Program-made: the position numbers and the translations under genes | Source: Opitutaceae bacterium BACL24 MAG-120322-bin51 | GTDB taxonomy: Bacteria; Verrucomicrobiota; Verrucomicrobiia; Opitutales; Coraliomargaritaceae | NCBI GenBank assembly: GCA_905182465.1 | Contig: CAJJBI010000006.1 | Coordinates: 248,001-312,000 of the forward strand | Reading direction: 5' to 3' | DNA length: 64,000 nucleotides | The notes under the pieces: generated by a model | Told to the model about the DNA's origin: nothing | Seen by the model: the letters and a program-made list of their open reading frames with translations, nothing else | Databases searched by the model: none | In this document: positions 12,354 through 20,718 of the stretch, piece after piece | Layout: every line of letters starts with the position of its first letter | Position numbering within the stretch: the stretch's first letter is position 1

Positions 12354-13136
12354 ATGCCAAAAATTTTGTTCCTAGGAGACATTGTTGGGCGTCCTGGCCG
12401 CAATTTTGTAGTCGAGCGCCTTGCTTCGCTGCGCCAGAAGCTAGGAGCGGACATTGTGATCGCTAATGGTGAAAACTCTGCTGGTGGAGCAGGTATTACT
12501 AAAAAGATCGCGGACGAGTTGATCGTAGCCGGTGTCGACGCTATCACGCTGGGTGATCATGTCTGGGATCAGAAAAATTTTGAAAATGAAATCGACGGGC
12601 TGGAACAGGTCTGCCGCCCAGCTAATTTGCCCGAGCAAAATCCCGGGCGGACCCACCTGATTGTGGGAAAAGGCGGCTTTCGGCTCGGCATCTTTACTGT
12701 CCTTGGGCGCAACTATCTAACGCTTAAATCCAGCTGTCCCTTTCTTCGTGCGGACGCTAAGCTGGCTGAGCTGGAATCGCAGTGCGACGCTGTCTTCGTC
12801 GAAGTTCATATGGAGGCCACGTCCGAGAAGGTTGCCCTAGGCTGGCACCTGGACGGCCGCGCCGCCGCAGTGGTCGGCACTCATACACACGTGCCGACGG
12901 CTGATGGCCGGATCTTACCCAAAGGAACTGCTTATTTGAGCGATGCGGGCATGTGTGGTCCCTATGCCTCTGTCCTAGGACGCGATGTCGGGCAAGTTGT
13001 GGCTACCTTCCTCGATGGCATGAAGCGCCGTTTTCCCGTAGCTGAGGACGATGTGCGTATTTCTGGTTGTTTAATCGAGATTGATCCCTCTACAGGACTT
13101 AGTTTGAGTTTTGAGAGAATAGAACTTGCAAAATAG
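12354..13136 (+). CDS. YmdB-family metallophosphoesterase
   Basis: Belongs to the TIGR00282/YmdB family of binuclear-metal phosphoesterases; characterised members hydrolyse 2',3'-cyclic nucleotides. The start at 12354 ([17 protein letters not shown]) is the canonical N-terminus and gives 260 residues. Metal-binding motifs are [35 protein letters not shown] and [11 protein letters not shown], all intact. It lies divergent from ilvB and 73 bases ahead of the Cys-rich secreted protein. No Shine-Dalgarno sequence is visible. Confidence 0.93.
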   Translation: MPKILFLGDIVGRPGRNFVVERLASLRQKLGADIVIANGENSAGGAGITKKIADELIVAGVDAITLGDHVWDQKNFENEIDGLEQVCRPANLPEQNPGRTHLIVGKGGFRLGIFTVLGRNYLTLKSSCPFLRADAKLAELESQCDAVFVEVHMEATSEKVALGWHLDGRAAAVVGTHTHVPTADGRILPKGTAYLSDAGMCGPYASVLGRDVGQVVATFLDGMKRRFPVAEDDVRISGCLIEIDPSTGLSLSFERIELAK

Positions 13137-13209
13137 CTGGAAATATTGTTGGTCACATTAACACTAATCTCTAAGATTATCTTAAATCCTAACTCCTCCC
13201 ACACACATT

Positions 13210-13563
13210 ATGATGAAAGCACTACTAATTACGATTTCTATCTTCGCCGCGACTGTAACAGCCAATGCACATTGTGGCGGCTGCGGCACTGGTGAAGAAG
13301 CGCACTCTCATGACGAAGCAGCAAAGAGTTGTTGCTCTGACTCTGGTTCATGCTGCTCTGAAAAAAAAGCAAGTTCCGATGATAAGAAGTCCAGTGACAC
13401 TAAAGAAAAATCGTGCTGTGGCACTTGTGGCGGCGACAAGGCCAGCTCGGCAGATAAGGATGGCGACGACAAAAAATCTTGTGGCGTAAGCGAAGCAGCT
13501 ACCTCGGCTGCGAAGTCCACAATCCCCATGCCGAAGATGTCTTGCTGCCCAGCAGACGCGTAA
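13210..13563 (+). CDS. Small secreted cysteine-rich protein
   Basis: A 117-residue protein of unknown function. A signal peptide (MMKALLITISIFAATVTANA) precedes a hydrophilic, disordered-looking chain with twelve Cys arranged as CGGC, two CC pairs, CCGTC, one single Cys and a final CC, interspersed with Ser, Lys and Asp, plus a His-containing segment after the first cluster. This suggests a periplasmic or extracellular metal-binding (Cu, Zn) or redox-active protein; this is inference from composition. An intrinsic terminator follows at 13584. An ATG three bases downstream could also serve as start. Confidence 0.7.
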   Translation: MMKALLITISIFAATVTANAHCGGCGTGEEAHSHDEAAKSCCSDSGSCCSEKKASSDDKKSSDTKEKSCCGTCGGDKASSADKDGDDKKSCGVSEAATSAAKSTIPMPKMSCCPADA

Positions 13564-13583
13564 AGAAAAAATTAACTTTCACC

Positions 13584-13617
13584 AAGCCTCGTAGCCTAAC
13601 AGCTCCGAGGCTTTTTT
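13584..13617 (+). terminator. Rho-independent terminator after the Cys-rich gene
   Basis: An 8-bp stem AAGCCTCG (13584-13591) and CGAGGCTT (13606-13613), 14-nt loop, followed by a T-run to 13617. It lies 20 bases after the stop of the Cys-rich gene. Confidence 0.85.
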
Positions 13618-13651
13618 GTTTTTAGTGTGCGTTGAAATGTTCTAAGAGAGC

Positions 13652-15005
13652 TCACGCAGTGACGTGCCCCTCTTTGGAAACTGCCGCTTCTATGCAATAA
13701 CTTAGCGAAATGCCATCGCGGTAATTACCTGCAAGTTTAAGCCCAACGAATTTCTTCTCAATCGCGTCCATTTGCGCAAGCATTTTGCCGTAACCAAGAT
13801 TATATTGCGGGATCGCTCGCGGCCAATGTCTGTGGTGACTAAATGTAGGCTCACCAGTCGTGCCGAATAACTCGTTTAATTCAGGTAGGACGGTTGCTAG
13901 CAGAGTATCTGTATCAGGAACGGCGAGTCCAGCTTGGCGTTCGCCGCCGACGAAGACCGTCAGTAACACTTCGCCTGCGGGTGCGCGACTAGCAAAGAGA
14001 CTGGCTGGGAAGAGTACACCGAGAATTTTCCGCCCTTCATATTCAGGCACAAGGACGCCGAAACCATCGAGTGGGTGGGCGACATCGCTGCGTTTAAAGG
14101 CGACAGTCAATACGGATACGGGCGAGTAGTCGATCGCTAGAAGCGGCTGAAGTGCTTTTTGAAGCGATTCGTCGAGCGGCAATTTATCAAGAGCGTGTGC
14201 CGGTGTTGTTAGCAGAACTTCGTCGTAAATATTGGTTTTTCCGTTCCAATCGACTCGCCAGCCAACCCCAATTTTCTGTATTGAGCTTATGGATACATTA
14301 GAATGCACTGCTTCTCCTAGAGCAGCTACGAGCAATTGGGGTAGTTCTGCTAAGCCATTTTTAAAAGAGATAATCTGCTTTTCCGCCTTGGGTACATTGC
14401 TCTTTCGCCCTGCGCGCATAATTGCGAACGAACCACGCAAAATACCGCCATATTTTTGTTCTAGAGCATATAGCTTTGGGAATGCGTAGCGTAGTGAAAG
14501 TCGCTCTGGTTCACCCGCATAGATGCCCCCGATCAGTGGATTGATCCCGTAGCGGTAGATTTCGTGTCCAAGGCGACGCCGCGCGAAGTCGGCGACGCTT
14601 TCTTCTTTCTCAGGGCAGATTGGAGCGATGAATGGCTCTTTGAGCGCACGTAGTTTGCCGCTAAAAGACCAGAGCGGAGTGGTGATTGCCGAGAGCAGTC
14701 CCGTCGGCACGGCGTGGGGCTTTCCCGTTTCTTAGAATAAAGCGTTTTTTCGAGTCGTCCGAAGCTACTACGACTCGATCTCCGAAGCCCGGAATACTCT
14801 TCAAGAAATTTTCGACTTCAGCGCTGTTGACCTGAATTGAGTTAGGTCCTTCCTCTGCGAGGTAATCACCCGCGCGGTGGCTCTGGATCGAGCCGCCAAA
14901 TTGATCGGATATTTCTAGTATGTCGCAGTCCTGCCCACGTTGCTTAAGCTGCCAAGCGCGAGCTAGAGCTGTTAAACCAGATCCGATGATGCAGGTTTTA
15001 ATCAC
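13652..15005 (-). CDS. hemY: HemY-type protoporphyrinogen/coproporphyrinogen oxidase, frameshifted
   Basis: An FAD-dependent oxidase of haem synthesis that aromatises protoporphyrinogen IX (or coproporphyrinogen III in the alternative pathway; not separable here). The N-terminal part (from 15005) carries the dinucleotide-binding motif IIGSGLTALARAWQLKQRG and EEGPNSIQ. The C-terminal part (to 13652) has INPLIGGIYAGEPERLSLR and the final FAD-contact segment LKLAGNYRDGISLSYCIEAA. The two halves are in different frames and join near 14715: RNGK is followed one frame over by PHAVPTGLLSAI, as expected for one inserted base. The reconstructed length of 450 residues is normal. Confidence 0.9.
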
Positions 15006-15335
15006 GATTGCCTTATTCCGTACTGAAGTGATCTGGTTCGTTGCGCGTCCAGTTTATTCGCTTCGGCTGGAACAGCTTTATCAATTTGCCCATTATGGTT
15101 CATCATTTCAATAAAGTGCTAGTGGGTTAAATGTGCAAATTGAAAATCTTGCCGACTCGGAGCGAATGACAATCAAATGGCGGCATTGAATACATTGTAA
15201 AGTATGAGGCATATTACCAGTTAAAGCCGTGAAAGCATTGGAGGGATTGATTCAAACTAGAAGCGCCCCTCGATCAGTGAAGTGCCCTGCGGAGATTGCT
15301 TGCCAGCCGCACCCTTATTCTTTGAAACTCTATGG
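15006..15335. other. Divergent intergenic region hemY / arsR-methyltransferase
   Basis: About 330 bases. It should hold both divergent promoters. I looked for an S-adenosylhomocysteine or SAM riboswitch because of the downstream methyltransferase-regulator and found none. A 9-base palindrome TTGATTCAA at 15247-15255 could be part of an ArsR-type operator, but this is weak. Confidence 0.35.
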
Positions 15336-16265
15336 ATGGCAGATTCTTGGGAAACTCTTAAATTATTGGCTGACTCGACGCGGGTACGGATTCTTTCGCT
15401 TTTGACGCGAGAAGAGCTTTCGGTGGCCGAGTTGCAAGAGGTGCTCGACATGGGGCAGTCGCGGATTTCTTCTCACCTTGGTCTCCTGCGACAAGGCGAG
15501 CTGGTTCATGATCGCCGCGAGGGTAAAAAGACTTTCTATGCGGTCAATCGTAGCTTCGATCCGCAAGGTTTGGCGCTCATGGAAGCGGCATGTGCCTCGG
15601 TCGATGCTTCCGAACAGATCGTTTCCGACCATGCAAATCTCAAACGTATTTTGGAAAAGCGTAAGCAACAGTCGGAGCAGTATTTTAATTCCGTCGCTGG
15701 GCGCCTAGGTAAAAACTATTGCCCTGGGCGTAGCTGGGAGGCAATAGGCCACTTCCTGCTCCATCTCACGCCGAAAATCAGGATTGCCGATCTAGGCGCG
15801 GGCGAGGGCTTGATCTCGCAGTTGCTTGCGCGTCGTGCGGAGCAAGTCACATGTGTCGATAATTCACCTAAGATGGTGGAGTTTGGGCGCGAGCTCGCGA
15901 AGAAGAACGGTTTTAGCAATTTAGAGTATCAACTTGGTGATATCGAGAAGGTGCCTCTTGAGGACGAGAGCGTTGACCTTGCCCTGCTCAGCCAAGCGCT
16001 GCATCACGCGCAACATCCAGAGGCTGCAGTGCAAGAGGCTTTCCGTATCTTGAAGCCCGGCGGCGAGTTGATCATTATTGATCTTTTAGAGCACCAGTTC
16101 GAAAAAGCTCGCGAACTGTATGCCGATATCTGGCTCGGATTCTCCGAGAATACTCTCTACCAGTTCCTTAAGAATGCGGGCTTCCGTAAGATTGAAGTTA
16201 CCGTGGTCGCCTGCGAAAGTGAGGAGCCGAATTTCCAGACTGTCTTAGCGAGTGGTGTGAAATGA
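15336..16265 (+). CDS. ArsR-family regulator fused to SAM-dependent methyltransferase
   Basis: A 309-residue protein from the ATG at 15336 (MADSWETLKLLADSTRVRIL). Residues 1-95 are an ArsR winged helix-turn-helix (ELSVAELQEVLDMGQSRISS recognition region), residues about 100-140 a linker, and residues about 145-309 a class I methyltransferase with motif I IADLGAGEGLISQLLA, acidic motif CVDNSP and LKPGGELIIIDLLEH. The fusion is a recognised family type; where studied by context it often accompanies methionine/SAM metabolism genes, but none are adjacent here. It may therefore sense or use SAM and bind DNA, which is inference. The frame is open to 15282, but the extra 18 residues look non-family. 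Confidence 0.9.
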   Translation: MADSWETLKLLADSTRVRILSLLTREELSVAELQEVLDMGQSRISSHLGLLRQGELVHDRREGKKTFYAVNRSFDPQGLALMEAACASVDASEQIVSDHANLKRILEKRKQQSEQYFNSVAGRLGKNYCPGRSWEAIGHFLLHLTPKIRIADLGAGEGLISQLLARRAEQVTCVDNSPKMVEFGRELAKKNGFSNLEYQLGDIEKVPLEDESVDLALLSQALHHAQHPEAAVQEAFRILKPGGELIIIDLLEHQFEKARELYADIWLGFSENTLYQFLKNAGFRKIEVTVVACESEEPNFQTVLASGVK

Positions 16266-16377
16266 TTACTAGCGATCCATGGCTAACTCAATTTTTTCGA
16301 CTTATCCTTTGATTGTTTCCCCAATTGCAAGCGCCACCACGGATGGGGCTTCGTTTAACCTTGGCTGGGCTTTGTGA

Positions 16378-16412
16378 GGCTTCATCTACTGAAACAAATT
16401 TCAGATGAAGCC
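16378..16412. other. Hairpin between the ArsR-methyltransferase gene and tRNA-Leu
   Basis: A 10-bp perfect inverted repeat GGCTTCATCT (16378-16387) / AGATGAAGCC (16403-16412), 15-nt loop. It lies directly beyond the 3' end of the minus-strand tRNA-Leu and about 110 bases after the plus-strand gene. No T-run follows on either strand, so it may be a processing or weak termination structure. Confidence 0.5.
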
Positions 16413-16415
16413 CCG

Positions 16416-16497
16416 TGGTCGAAGGGGGACTTGAACCCCCACGCCTTTCGGCACATGTCCCTTAAACATGCGTGTCTGCCAATTCCACCATTCGACC
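16416..16497 (-). tRNA. tRNA-Leu (anticodon AAG)
   Basis: A class II tRNA of 82 nt without encoded CCA. The acceptor pairs GGTCGAA with TTCGACC and the discriminator is A. The D arm is TGGTGGAATTGGCAGAC, the anticodon stem CATGT/ACATG has loop TTAAGGG, the long variable arm is TGCCGAAAGGCG, and the T arm GGGGG/CCCCC has loop TTCAAGT. The stem fixes the anticodon as AAG, which reads CUU, with G at position 37 as in CUN-reading Leu tRNAs. Bacteria usually have GAG here. A sequence error is possible given the indels in this window. Confidence 0.88.
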
Positions 16498-16700
16498 GTG
16501 GACTACGCTTACGTAGCAAATTAAGTTTTGATAGATAGCTTTTTTTGGAGATCAACATAAATTTCTGAAAAACACCCACTTTCTATGAAAAAGGCCGTGC
16601 ACATGCTTGTATCTTCAAATAGTTTCACCTAATAACATCTAATTAAATAACCTAACGCACGTGCCTGAAGTAAAATCAGTCGCGTTTATTCCAGATAACC

Positions 16701-18599
16701 ATGGCTGAAAAACCTGCAGACAAACAAACCGAAACGCCCAAAACAGCTAAGTCAGCAAAACAAGCGCTCGATCTTAACGCACTCTCCGGTCTCGACTTCG
16801 GCCCTAACTGGGCGGACGAAAACGCCAAGTCCGGACGCCCGAAGAATTACGATTCTTTCGGCGGTGGCAAGGGAGGTAAAGGTCGCCGTAGTGGTGGTAG
16901 CGGAGGCGGTGCGCCACGCGATCGCCGATCAGGTGGACGTCCTAGCGGTGGACATTCAGGTGGACGAGATGGTCAATCAGATCGCCGTGGTCAAGGTGCG
17001 CCCCGTGGTCGCGGTGAAGGTCGCCACGATAGCCGTGGCGAAGGTGGTCGCGGTCGCTCCGCAGCGCCAGCCTATTTTGAACCGACTATCAAAGTCGACC
17101 TCTATCCACAGGACGAAGCCTTCGAAGCGCTGATCAATCGCCTACGTTCTAGCGCACGCACCTATCAACTATTTGATATCGCACACTTGCTCCTTGAAAA
17201 GCCAGATCGCTATATCGTCGTCGTTTCGCCCAAGCCTGTAAAAGGTAACGAGCCTGCACCACTTTACTATTCTGTGCCAGGGCACCTCCCATTCGAAACA
17301 GAAGAAGATGCGATCAACCACGTCATGGCGAACTATCTCGACCAGTTTTTCGAGATCGAGGAGATCGAAGTCGAACCGCCAAAAGGTAATTTCCAAATGG
17401 TCAACCGCTGCACGATTACGAGTGAACTGCTGGGCCCCCCAAATTACCACCGCTACCAAGAGTTTCTCCAGCTTCATTACACTGCTCGCATAACTGGTAT
17501 GTCCTTCGAGCAATTCACGGCACGCGTCGAGAGTTCTAAAGAGCAGGAGCATATCGATGCTTGGCTAGAATCGATGAAAAAGGGTGCGCGCTACACGGTC
17601 AAAGACCATCAGGAAGACGAGTCTGAGTCTTTAGAAACGCTTGAAGCAGTTCGCCACTTTCTCCTCCAGCATCGTAAGGACAAGGTCGTCGGCTCCGGCG
17701 AGAGTGTACGCTTCGCCGGTCGCGATATCGAGCGTCTGCCCAAGGGTGACATTCGCCGCTCCGTCGAAGCCTACGTCGAGAGTCAAAAGCACTTCCCGCT
17801 CGATTCGGCCAACAACATTCGTGGCCGCCTGCGCCGACACAAGTTTGCTGTTTACAAAAAGGGCTCAAAGGGCGTCTCTTTCGTTTGCGCCGTAAAGCGT
17901 AAATTCCGCGACAGCAAAACCATTTTTACCGAATCGATTAGTGACCTGATCGATTTCATTGAAAAGCATCCCGAGATACCTGCCTCGAAATTGCCGAATG
18001 AATATGTTGGCATCGATACCGAGAAGCAAAAGCCCGAAGCTCTCAAGATGACCGAAGCGGAAGTCGAAGCTGCTGCGAAAGCAAAAGCGGAAGCCGCCGA
18101 GGCCGTTGCGATAGCTGCCGCCGCTGCTGATTCTCCTGAAGGTCAAGCTGCTGAAGCGGCAGAGGAAGCTCCTGAAGCCGAGGAGGCGACGCCAACTATC
18201 ACAAAAGACGCTACTGCCTCGACAGAGGCGCAACCAAAAGTCGAACTTAGCGAAGAGGATCAAAAGAAGCTCCGCCAGTTGATGCTTGATCTGCGTTGGT
18301 TGATCACTGAAGGCTACGTCACCGAATACGGAGATGGTCGCCTCTTTGCGCCCCCACCGATGCCAGATGCTAAACCAAAGGAGCCCAAAGCTACTAAGGT
18401 AGAATCAGGGATAGAGGCAGATCCAGAAGCCGAGGCGAAAGAAGAAGTCGCCGCCGAAACTGAAGTTGTTAAAGAAGCGGAAGCGCTGAATGTCCAAGCT
18501 TCTCCGGAGATGGTAGCCGCTGAAGACGAAGAGCCTAAGCTTGAAGCACCCGTCAATGAAGCTGAAATCGAAGAACCTACCGAAGAAAAAAAGTCTTAA
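16701..18599 (+). CDS. RGG-rich, probably nucleic-acid-binding protein of unknown function
   Basis: A 632-residue protein. The order is an acidic/Lys-rich N-terminus (1-50); an RGG-like Gly/Arg-rich segment (about 55-120, with repeats such as GGRPSGGHSGGRDG and RRGQGAPRGRGEGR); a conserved-looking globular region (about 125-420) containing two short alpha/beta parts (TYQLFDIAHLLLEKPDRYIV and FAVYKKGSKGVSFVCAVKRK); then a long Ala/Glu-rich acidic tail interrupted by a small helical segment (LRQLMLDLRWLITEGYVTEY). RGG boxes bind RNA in known proteins, so a ribosome- or RNA-associated role is inferred. I do not recognise a named domain. The frame is intact, and the start ATG lies without Shine-Dalgarno sequence. 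Confidence 0.8.
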   Translation: MAEKPADKQTETPKTAKSAKQALDLNALSGLDFGPNWADENAKSGRPKNYDSFGGGKGGKGRRSGGSGGGAPRDRRSGGRPSGGHSGGRDGQSDRRGQGAPRGRGEGRHDSRGEGGRGRSAAPAYFEPTIKVDLYPQDEAFEALINRLRSSARTYQLFDIAHLLLEKPDRYIVVVSPKPVKGNEPAPLYYSVPGHLPFETEEDAINHVMANYLDQFFEIEEIEVEPPKGNFQMVNRCTITSELLGPPNYHRYQEFLQLHYTARITGMSFEQFTARVESSKEQEHIDAWLESMKKGARYTVKDHQEDESESLETLEAVRHFLLQHRKDKVVGSGESVRFAGRDIERLPKGDIRRSVEAYVESQKHFPLDSANNIRGRLRRHKFAVYKKGSKGVSFVCAVKRKFRDSKTIFTESISDLIDFIEKHPEIPASKLPNEYVGIDTEKQKPEALKMTEAEVEAAAKAKAEAAEAVAIAAAAADSPEGQAAEAAEEAPEAEEATPTITKDATASTEAQPKVELSEEDQKKLRQLMLDLRWLITEGYVTEYGDGRLFAPPPMPDAKPKEPKATKVESGIEADPEAEAKEEVAAETEVVKEAEALNVQASPEMVAAEDEEPKLEAPVNEAEIEEPTEEKKS

Positions 18600-18732
18600 C
18601 GGCCTCGTTCTCTTTGTGGCGTGTGAGCTATTGCCTAGCCCCGAAAGATAGGTCTCACTTCCATTCAGCAATTGAGCTTCGAGAGCCCGCTAGCGAATCA
18701 ACTTCCCGACTCAGCACCAAAAGCTCGCTTTT

Positions 18733-19218
18733 TTATATTGTGTATTCGTTTTTTAAATACGCAACCAGCGAAGGAATAGCCTCGGCCATCGAATCGAAAC
18801 AAGCCGCGTAGGCTGTGTAGTTTTGGCCGTAAGGATCGGGAATCTCGGGGGGTTCACCTTTGCCCATAAATTCACGAAAGAGATGCACACGCTCGGGTAG
18901 GCCAGTGTGGTAATGGTTCAAGATATCTATGTGGGACTGCGTCATTCCTAGAATAAGGAAAGCGCGGTCAATCAAGTCTTGGGTCACGGGTTGGCTTTTG
19001 TGCCGATCAAGGTCGATTTTTACCTTTTTAAGCGCAGCAACTGAGTTGGCTGAGGCCGGCTCTCCATAGCCTGCAGCAACACCTGCGGAGACGATCTCGA
19101 TTTGGTTGAGCGGTGCGTCCTGTCCAGCCAGCGCATGTTGAAGCAATTTCTCTGCCATGGGGCTACGGCATACATTGCCCGTACAAATAGTCAGGATTAG
19201 ATTGCGTTCGGAGGCCAT
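18733..19218 (-). CDS. Low-molecular-weight protein-tyrosine/arginine phosphatase
   Basis: A 161-residue LMW-PTP family protein. The P-loop C-x5-R is near the N-terminus (CTGNVCRSPMAE, catalytic Cys about residue 12), and the general-acid Asp is in IPDPYGQNY near residue 128. The family dephosphorylates tyrosine (for example BY-kinases) or phospho-arginine; the presence of a BY-kinase at 38-41 kb makes the tyrosine substrate attractive, but it is not linked genetically. The gene is single and on minus, about 110 bases downstream of purD. Confidence 0.9.
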   Translation of the reverse strand: MASERNLILTICTGNVCRSPMAEKLLQHALAGQDAPLNQIEIVSAGVAAGYGEPASANSVAALKKVKIDLDRHKSQPVTQDLIDRAFLILGMTQSHIDILNHYHTGLPERVHLFREFMGKGEPPEIPDPYGQNYTAYAACFDSMAEAIPSLVAYLKNEYTI

Positions 19219-19326
19219 GATCTAAGGTAGACTGTAGGGTTCGGACTATTTGTAAAGGCATGAGGGCCGCTCGCCTGCGCGTCCGTCGTGATATTTGGGT
19301 GGACAGGCGAGGACCTATTTCTTCGC

Positions 19327-20613
19327 TCACCGATTTAACTCCCGATGCCCGATGTCACGGCGTAGGATTTTATCTTTAAAATCGACTTGATCGCAGACTT
19401 TGTAGGCGAGGTCGGCTGCAGCTTTTAGAGTAGGCGCTTGGCCGCTTACGCCAAGTACGCGGCCTCCAGCAGTGCGGATGGTGCCGTCAGGATCGCGAGT
19501 CGTGCCCGCATGGACGACAGCGGTGCTCGCAGGGAGTTTATCCGGGAAAGTGATTTGATTCCCTTTGGCGTAGCTGCCGGGGTAGCCACCTGCGGCAAGC
19601 ACGACGACGATGGCCGCGCCTTTGTGGAATTGAAGCTTTGCGGGGAGTGATTCGCCCTTAGCGGAAGCTAGGAGCACGGGCACGAGGTCGTCAGCTACCA
19701 TTGGGAGGAGCACTTGGGTCTCGGGGTCGCCGAAACGAACGTTATATTCGAGCACTTTGACGCCCTGATCCGTCAGCATTAGCCCCGCATAGAGCGTGCC
19801 GCGGTAGTCGATGCCGTCAGCTTTGAGGCCGGCGAGAGTGGGTTTGATCACTTTTTCTTCGATCTCGGCCTGCATGGCGGGTGTGACCCGACTAGTCGGG
19901 GTGTAGGCACCCATACCACCTGTGTTCAGACCGGTGTCGCCTTCGCCCGCTCTTTTGTGGTCTTGGCTGGGAGGCAGGCAGACGAAGTCTTCGCCCGAGG
20001 CGATCACGTGGATGGAGGCTTCTTCGCCGTAGAGGGTCTCTTCGATTACGATCTCCTTGCCGCTGCTGCCAAAGGCATCGCCTTCGAGCATATCTTTGAC
20101 TGCTGCGATTGCTTCATTCTGCGTTTCGGCCATAATAACGCCTTTACCGGCGGCGAGGCCGCTAGCTTTGATGACGATGGGAGCAGGATGCTCCTCAAGG
20201 TAGGCGAGGGCGGGTGCGATTTCGGTAAAATTACCGTAGGCCGCGGTCGGGATGTTGTGTTTGGCAAAAAAGTCTTTGCAGAAAGCCTTGCTCGATTCGA
20301 GCTGTGCTCCAGCGGCGTTGGGACCGTAGGCGGGGATGCCGACGGCGGCCAGCGCGTCGACGAGACCAAGGCTAAGCGGCACTTCCGGGCCGACGACGAC
20401 GAGACCGATGCCCTGCGCTTGGGCTAGAGCAACCATCCCCTCGACTTCTTCGACTGAGACGTCAAAGCATTCGGCCTCTGAGGCCATGCCGCCATTACCA
20501 GGAGCGGCAATCACTTTGCCCGTAAGCGGGCTTCGAAGGCATTCTTGGACAAGGGCGTGTTCACGCCCACCAGCGCCGACCACGAGTATATTGAGTAGAG
20601 AGGAGTCTGACAT
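19327..20613 (-). CDS. purD: Phosphoribosylamine-glycine ligase
   Basis: Step two of purine synthesis: joins glycine to phosphoribosylamine with ATP. The length, 428 residues, is normal. An N-terminal domain begins ILVVGAGGREHALVQ; the ATP-grasp region carries IVIKASGLAAGKGVIMA and YNVRFGDPETQVLLP, and a C-terminal domain ends in the usual region (GHRELNR at the end). The start at 20613 (MSDSSLLNILVVGAGGREHA) is the first good one. It is divergent from lepA. Confidence 0.97.
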   Translation of the reverse strand: MSDSSLLNILVVGAGGREHALVQECLRSPLTGKVIAAPGNGGMASEAECFDVSVEEVEGMVALAQAQGIGLVVVGPEVPLSLGLVDALAAVGIPAYGPNAAGAQLESSKAFCKDFFAKHNIPTAAYGNFTEIAPALAYLEEHPAPIVIKASGLAAGKGVIMAETQNEAIAAVKDMLEGDAFGSSGKEIVIEETLYGEEASIHVIASGEDFVCLPPSQDHKRAGEGDTGLNTGGMGAYTPTSRVTPAMQAEIEEKVIKPTLAGLKADGIDYRGTLYAGLMLTDQGVKVLEYNVRFGDPETQVLLPMVADDLVPVLLASAKGESLPAKLQFHKGAAIVVVLAAGGYPGSYAKGNQITFPDKLPASTAVVHAGTTRDPDGTIRTAGGRVLGVSGQAPTLKAAADLAYKVCDQVDFKDKILRRDIGHRELNR

Positions 20614-20718
20614 ATGTTTAGTACGTTTCCAGAATCACTCGCACAGGTAAAGTTTGTTTTCGAGAAAGAGGGTTGAACTTTTTCCGTAGCCCGTGATTTT
20701 AGCGCGTTTCTGCCATTC

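Noticed and set aside
15006-15335. SAH/SAM riboswitch ahead of the ArsR-methyltransferase gene
   Set aside because: No conserved motif or pseudoknot pairing could be matched by eye.
17169-17552. Antisense ORFs of 100-130 codons within the RGG gene
   Set aside because: They lie opposite a long intact plus-strand gene, and have no start context or family-like sequence.
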